Origin: Bacillota bacterium
GTDB taxonomy: Bacteria; Bacillota; Clostridia; Acetivibrionales; DSM-1351
NCBI GenBank assembly: GCA_023393115.1
Contig: JAEWMS010000012.1
Span: 43,739-107,738, forward strand
Reading direction: 5' to 3'
Length of the DNA stretch: 64,000 nucleotides
This document shows positions 61,868 to 64,000 of the stretch, one piece after another (the stretch's first letter is position 1; each line of letters opens with the position of its first letter). The notes below the pieces were generated by a model, which had not been told where the DNA came from, made no database searches, and saw nothing but the letters and a program-made list of their open reading frames with translations. The translations under genes were made by a program, and so were the position numbers.

Positions 61868-62806
61868 TTATGCTTCTTCTCCAGCAAGCTTCAAGAGTTC
61901 TTCCCATCTCTTGTCAACTTCCTTCTGGATTTCTTCGATCATATATTCATTTCCAGCTTTAAACAAGTGCTTGAATCTTCCCTGTTTCTTCAAGAAATCA
62001 ACAACTGGAAGCTTGTTCTTAGGCTTGTAATTGACTATATACTTACCATCGATTATTTCATATAATGGCCAGAAGCAAGTTTCAACAGCTAACTTGTTCA
62101 ATTCCATCAAATCAGGAGTATTGTAGATCCAACCTCTTGGGCATGGAGCCAATACGTTCATGAATGCTGCACCCTTTGTGTAAAGAGCCTTTTCTGACTT
62201 CTCATAAAGGTCCTTCATGTTTCCGATAGCTGCTGTCTGACAAACATATGGCAGGTTGTGGCTAGCCATTATACCTGTCAAATCTTTTCTCCACTGCAAC
62301 TTACCTGGAATAACCTTACCAGCAGGTGAAGTAGTAGTATCAGCATACTTAGGTGTAGCTGATGATCTCTGTATACCAGTGTTCATGTATGCTCCGTTGT
62401 CATAGCACACATAAACCATGTCATGACCTCTTTCCATTGCACCTGAAAGAGATTGGAGACCTATATCATAAGTTCCACCGTCACCACCAAAAGCGATGAA
62501 CTTGGTTTCACCCTTTATTTTTCCTCTTTTCTTCATTGCAACGTATGCAGCCTCAGCACCTGAAACTGATGCAGCTGAGTTTTCGAATGCGTTGTGAATA
62601 AAGGAATCTTTCCATGCAGTATATGGATAAAGGAAAGTAGAAACTTCCAAACATCCTGTTGCTGAACCTATTACAGCGTGATCTTCAGGCTTTAATGCCC
62701 TTAAGATCTGTCTAACTACTACCGGAGCTCCGCATCCGGCACACAGTCTATGTCCACCAGTAAGCCTTTCGGGCTTCTTAGCAACTTCCTTTAAATTGTA
62801 AGCCAT
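61868..62806 (-). CDS. porB: Pyruvate:ferredoxin oxidoreductase, beta subunit
   Basis: 312-residue TPP-binding subunit of the four-subunit pyruvate:ferredoxin oxidoreductase, cytoplasmic. The [4Fe-4S] cluster cysteines are seen in LCAGCGAPVVVRQI, TGCLEVSTF and the late ETCFWPLYEI. The TPP-Mg region is GGDGGTYDIGLQSL followed by NGAYMNTGIQRSSATPKYAD. It catalyses pyruvate + CoA to acetyl-CoA + CO2 with reduced ferredoxin. It is preceded by GGAGGTGCGATA, follows the alpha subunit by 11 bp and is followed by a terminator, so it is the last por gene. Confidence 0.92.
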   Translation of the reverse strand: MAYNLKEVAKKPERLTGGHRLCAGCGAPVVVRQILRALKPEDHAVIGSATGCLEVSTFLYPYTAWKDSFIHNAFENSAASVSGAEAAYVAMKKRGKIKGETKFIAFGGDGGTYDIGLQSLSGAMERGHDMVYVCYDNGAYMNTGIQRSSATPKYADTTTSPAGKVIPGKLQWRKDLTGIMASHNLPYVCQTAAIGNMKDLYEKSEKALYTKGAAFMNVLAPCPRGWIYNTPDLMELNKLAVETCFWPLYEIIDGKYIVNYKPKNKLPVVDFLKKQGRFKHLFKAGNEYMIEEIQKEVDKRWEELLKLAGEEA

Positions 62807-62817
62807 TATCGCACCTC

Positions 62818-64000
62818 CTATTCTCTTACGCCAAGGTAGTTGAATACTGAATCAACTTTACCTGTAGCGGCAATTTCCAATGTTTTATTAAATACAACTT
62901 CGATATCGTCAGTCTTAACGTCTCTACCACCAAGACCATAGATATAGTTAATAACCTTAGGTCCAAATACTCCTTTAGCGTACAGAGCACTTGTAACGTC
63001 AGTAAATAATGGACCACCTGCAGCATTAAAGCTTTCAGCTTTGTCCATTATAGCTATTGCTTTGTACTTTGCGAGAGCTTCAGCTATTTCATCAACAGGG
63101 AAAGGTCTGTACAATCTTGGTTTCAACACTGCAACCTTTTTGCCCTGAGTTTTGTATTGGTCAGCAACATACTTAGCTGTACCTGCTGTTGAGTTTAATA
63201 AAACAACACAAGCTTCTGCGCCATCTGCATTATATTCTTCAAACAGGCCATAGCTTCTGCCTGTCAATTTTGCAAATTCAGCTGATACTTCAAGAACAAC
63301 CTTTTTAGCATCCATCATAGCTTGAGCCTGCTGTCTCTTGTGCTCGAAGCAGTGAGTAAAATGATCCAGAGGACCAACCGCTATTGGCTGTTCCTTATTT
63401 AACAGATATTCTTCAGGTTTATACTCACCAACAAAAGCCTTAACCTTATCATCTTCAACAAGATCAAGATTTTCAATAGCGTGGGAAGTGATAAATCCAT
63501 CCTGACAAACCATTACAGGAAGAAGTACGTCTGGATGTTCACCGATTCTGTTAGCCATTAACATATTATCATATGCTTCCTGACAGTTTTCTGAATATAT
63601 CTGTATCCAACCTGAATCTCTTGCACCCATAGAGTCACTGTGATCATTATGTATGTTCAAAGGTCCTGAAAGAGTTCTGTTAACACATGCCAAAACGATT
63701 GGAAGTCTTGAACATGCTGCTATATATAAACATTCCCACATGAGAGCAAGTCCGTTTGCAGAGGTAGCTGTCATAGCTCTTCCTCCTGCTGCCTGTGCAC
63801 CTATACATGCTGACATGGCACTGTGCTCTGACTCAACTGGAACAAACTCAGTATCAACCTGACCGTTTGCTACAAATGTTGAGAAGTATTGGGGAACTTC
63901 TGTTGATGGAGTTATTGGGAAAGCCGCAACTACATCCGGGTTTATCTGCTTCATGGCAACAGCCATAGCTTCGTTACCACTTAATCTTTCTCTAATAGCC
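62818..64000 (-). CDS. porA: Pyruvate:ferredoxin oxidoreductase, alpha subunit, 5' end beyond window
   Basis: About 393 codons present. The first internal Met is at 63966, but the frame stays open to the window edge with AIRERLSGNEAMAVAM. Alpha subunits start with a similar RERLSGNEA, so the true start lies just right of the window. It has AFPITPSTEVPQYFSTFVAN, then FVPVESEHSAMSACIGAQAA, TATSANGLALMWECLYIAA and SDSMGARDSGWIQIYSENCQ. It forms the pyruvate- and TPP-binding core with the beta subunit. Gamma and delta subunits are expected upstream, outside the window. Confidence 0.92.
   Translation of the reverse strand, partial: AIRERLSGNEAMAVAMKQINPDVVAAFPITPSTEVPQYFSTFVANGQVDTEFVPVESEHSAMSACIGAQAAGGRAMTATSANGLALMWECLYIAACSRLPIVLACVNRTLSGPLNIHNDHSDSMGARDSGWIQIYSENCQEAYDNMLMANRIGEHPDVLLPVMVCQDGFITSHAIENLDLVEDDKVKAFVGEYKPEEYLLNKEQPIAVGPLDHFTHCFEHKRQQAQAMMDAKKVVLEVSAEFAKLTGRSYGLFEEYNADGAEACVVLLNSTAGTAKYVADQYKTQGKKVAVLKPRLYRPFPVDEIAEALAKYKAIAIMDKAESFNAAGGPLFTDVTSALYAKGVFGPKVINYIYGLGGRDVKTDDIEVVFNKTLEIAATGKVDSVFNYLGVRE

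Noticed and set aside
62826..63026. Short minus-strand frame inside porA
   Set aside because: It is an out-of-frame shadow of the conserved alpha-subunit gene.
1..64000. rRNA, tRNA, CRISPR arrays, transposases or prophage genes
   Set aside because: I looked for conserved rRNA/tRNA sequence, regularly spaced repeats and transposase or phage-type proteins and found none. A tRNA with low similarity could still be missed by eye.

Overview
The window looks like chromosomal DNA from a low-GC, Gram-positive, endospore-forming anaerobe of the Clostridia. A plant-polysaccharide-degrading Ruminiclostridium-like species is my best guess, inferred from gene content and not proven. The supporting genes are pyruvate:ferredoxin oxidoreductase (porBA), formate-tetrahydrofolate ligase, spore genes (sleB-ypeB, a sipL-like gene, veg, a yabG remnant, a cotS-family gene), an S-layer-homology protein, pectin-degradation enzymes, and strong AGGAGG ribosome sites with several TTG and GTG starts. 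I saw no rRNA, tRNA, CRISPR array, transposase or phage genes.

Layout. 0-5 kb is a pectin locus: tagaturonate reductase, an AraC regulator, and a GH105-GH28 pair without signal peptides that probably acts on imported oligomers. 5-7 kb is a membrane HD-GYP c-di-GMP phosphodiesterase. 7-12.4 kb holds an alpha-glucan phosphorylase and a GH13/GlgE-like enzyme next to a LacI regulator; a shared 15-bp operator-like sequence lies upstream of the GH13 gene and of lacI. 13-19 kb is an oppBCDFA peptide importer. 19-22 kb has ferritin and the primosome pair dnaD-dnaC. 22-30.4 kb is a mixed set: CPBP protease, SLH/BsuPI protein, acetyltransferases, PepF, a decayed homocysteine methyltransferase, an FMN-binding protein and a TIM-barrel protein. 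30.5-34.1 kb is a heterodimeric ABC exporter with one degenerate ATP site. 34-38.7 kb has ypeB, sleB, an MGDG-synthase-like glycosyltransferase and a lipoprotein with an NlpC/P60 domain lacking its catalytic residues. 38.8-42 kb is a YhaN/YhaO (SbcCD-like) pair. 42-50.2 kb has acpS, a GAF protein, a FapA/DUF342 protein, a membrane coiled-coil protein, PspA and a tandem AAA ATPase. 50.3-54.9 kb has gntR, ispE, sipL, veg and the yabG remnant. 55-64 kb has fhs, two convergent ECF sigma modules, a CotS-family protein and porBA, which runs off the right edge.

The most unusual signal is a pair of homologous roughly 113-bp elements inside two unrelated operons, before oppD (about 15190-15302) and before dnaC (about 21121-21234). 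Each contains a TTAACCTCC-type anti-Shine-Dalgarno, a conserved hairpin, a long-range GGCC stem with a compensatory base change, two mutually exclusive hairpins, and ends in the ribosome site of the downstream gene. It resembles a translation-controlling RNA element or an intercistronic mobile repeat that I do not recognise. Also notable are the PspA plus tandem-AAA cluster (an ESCRT-III/Vps4-like arrangement), the inactivated NlpC/P60 lipoprotein, the truncated yabG, and two tandem consensus promoters in front of veg.
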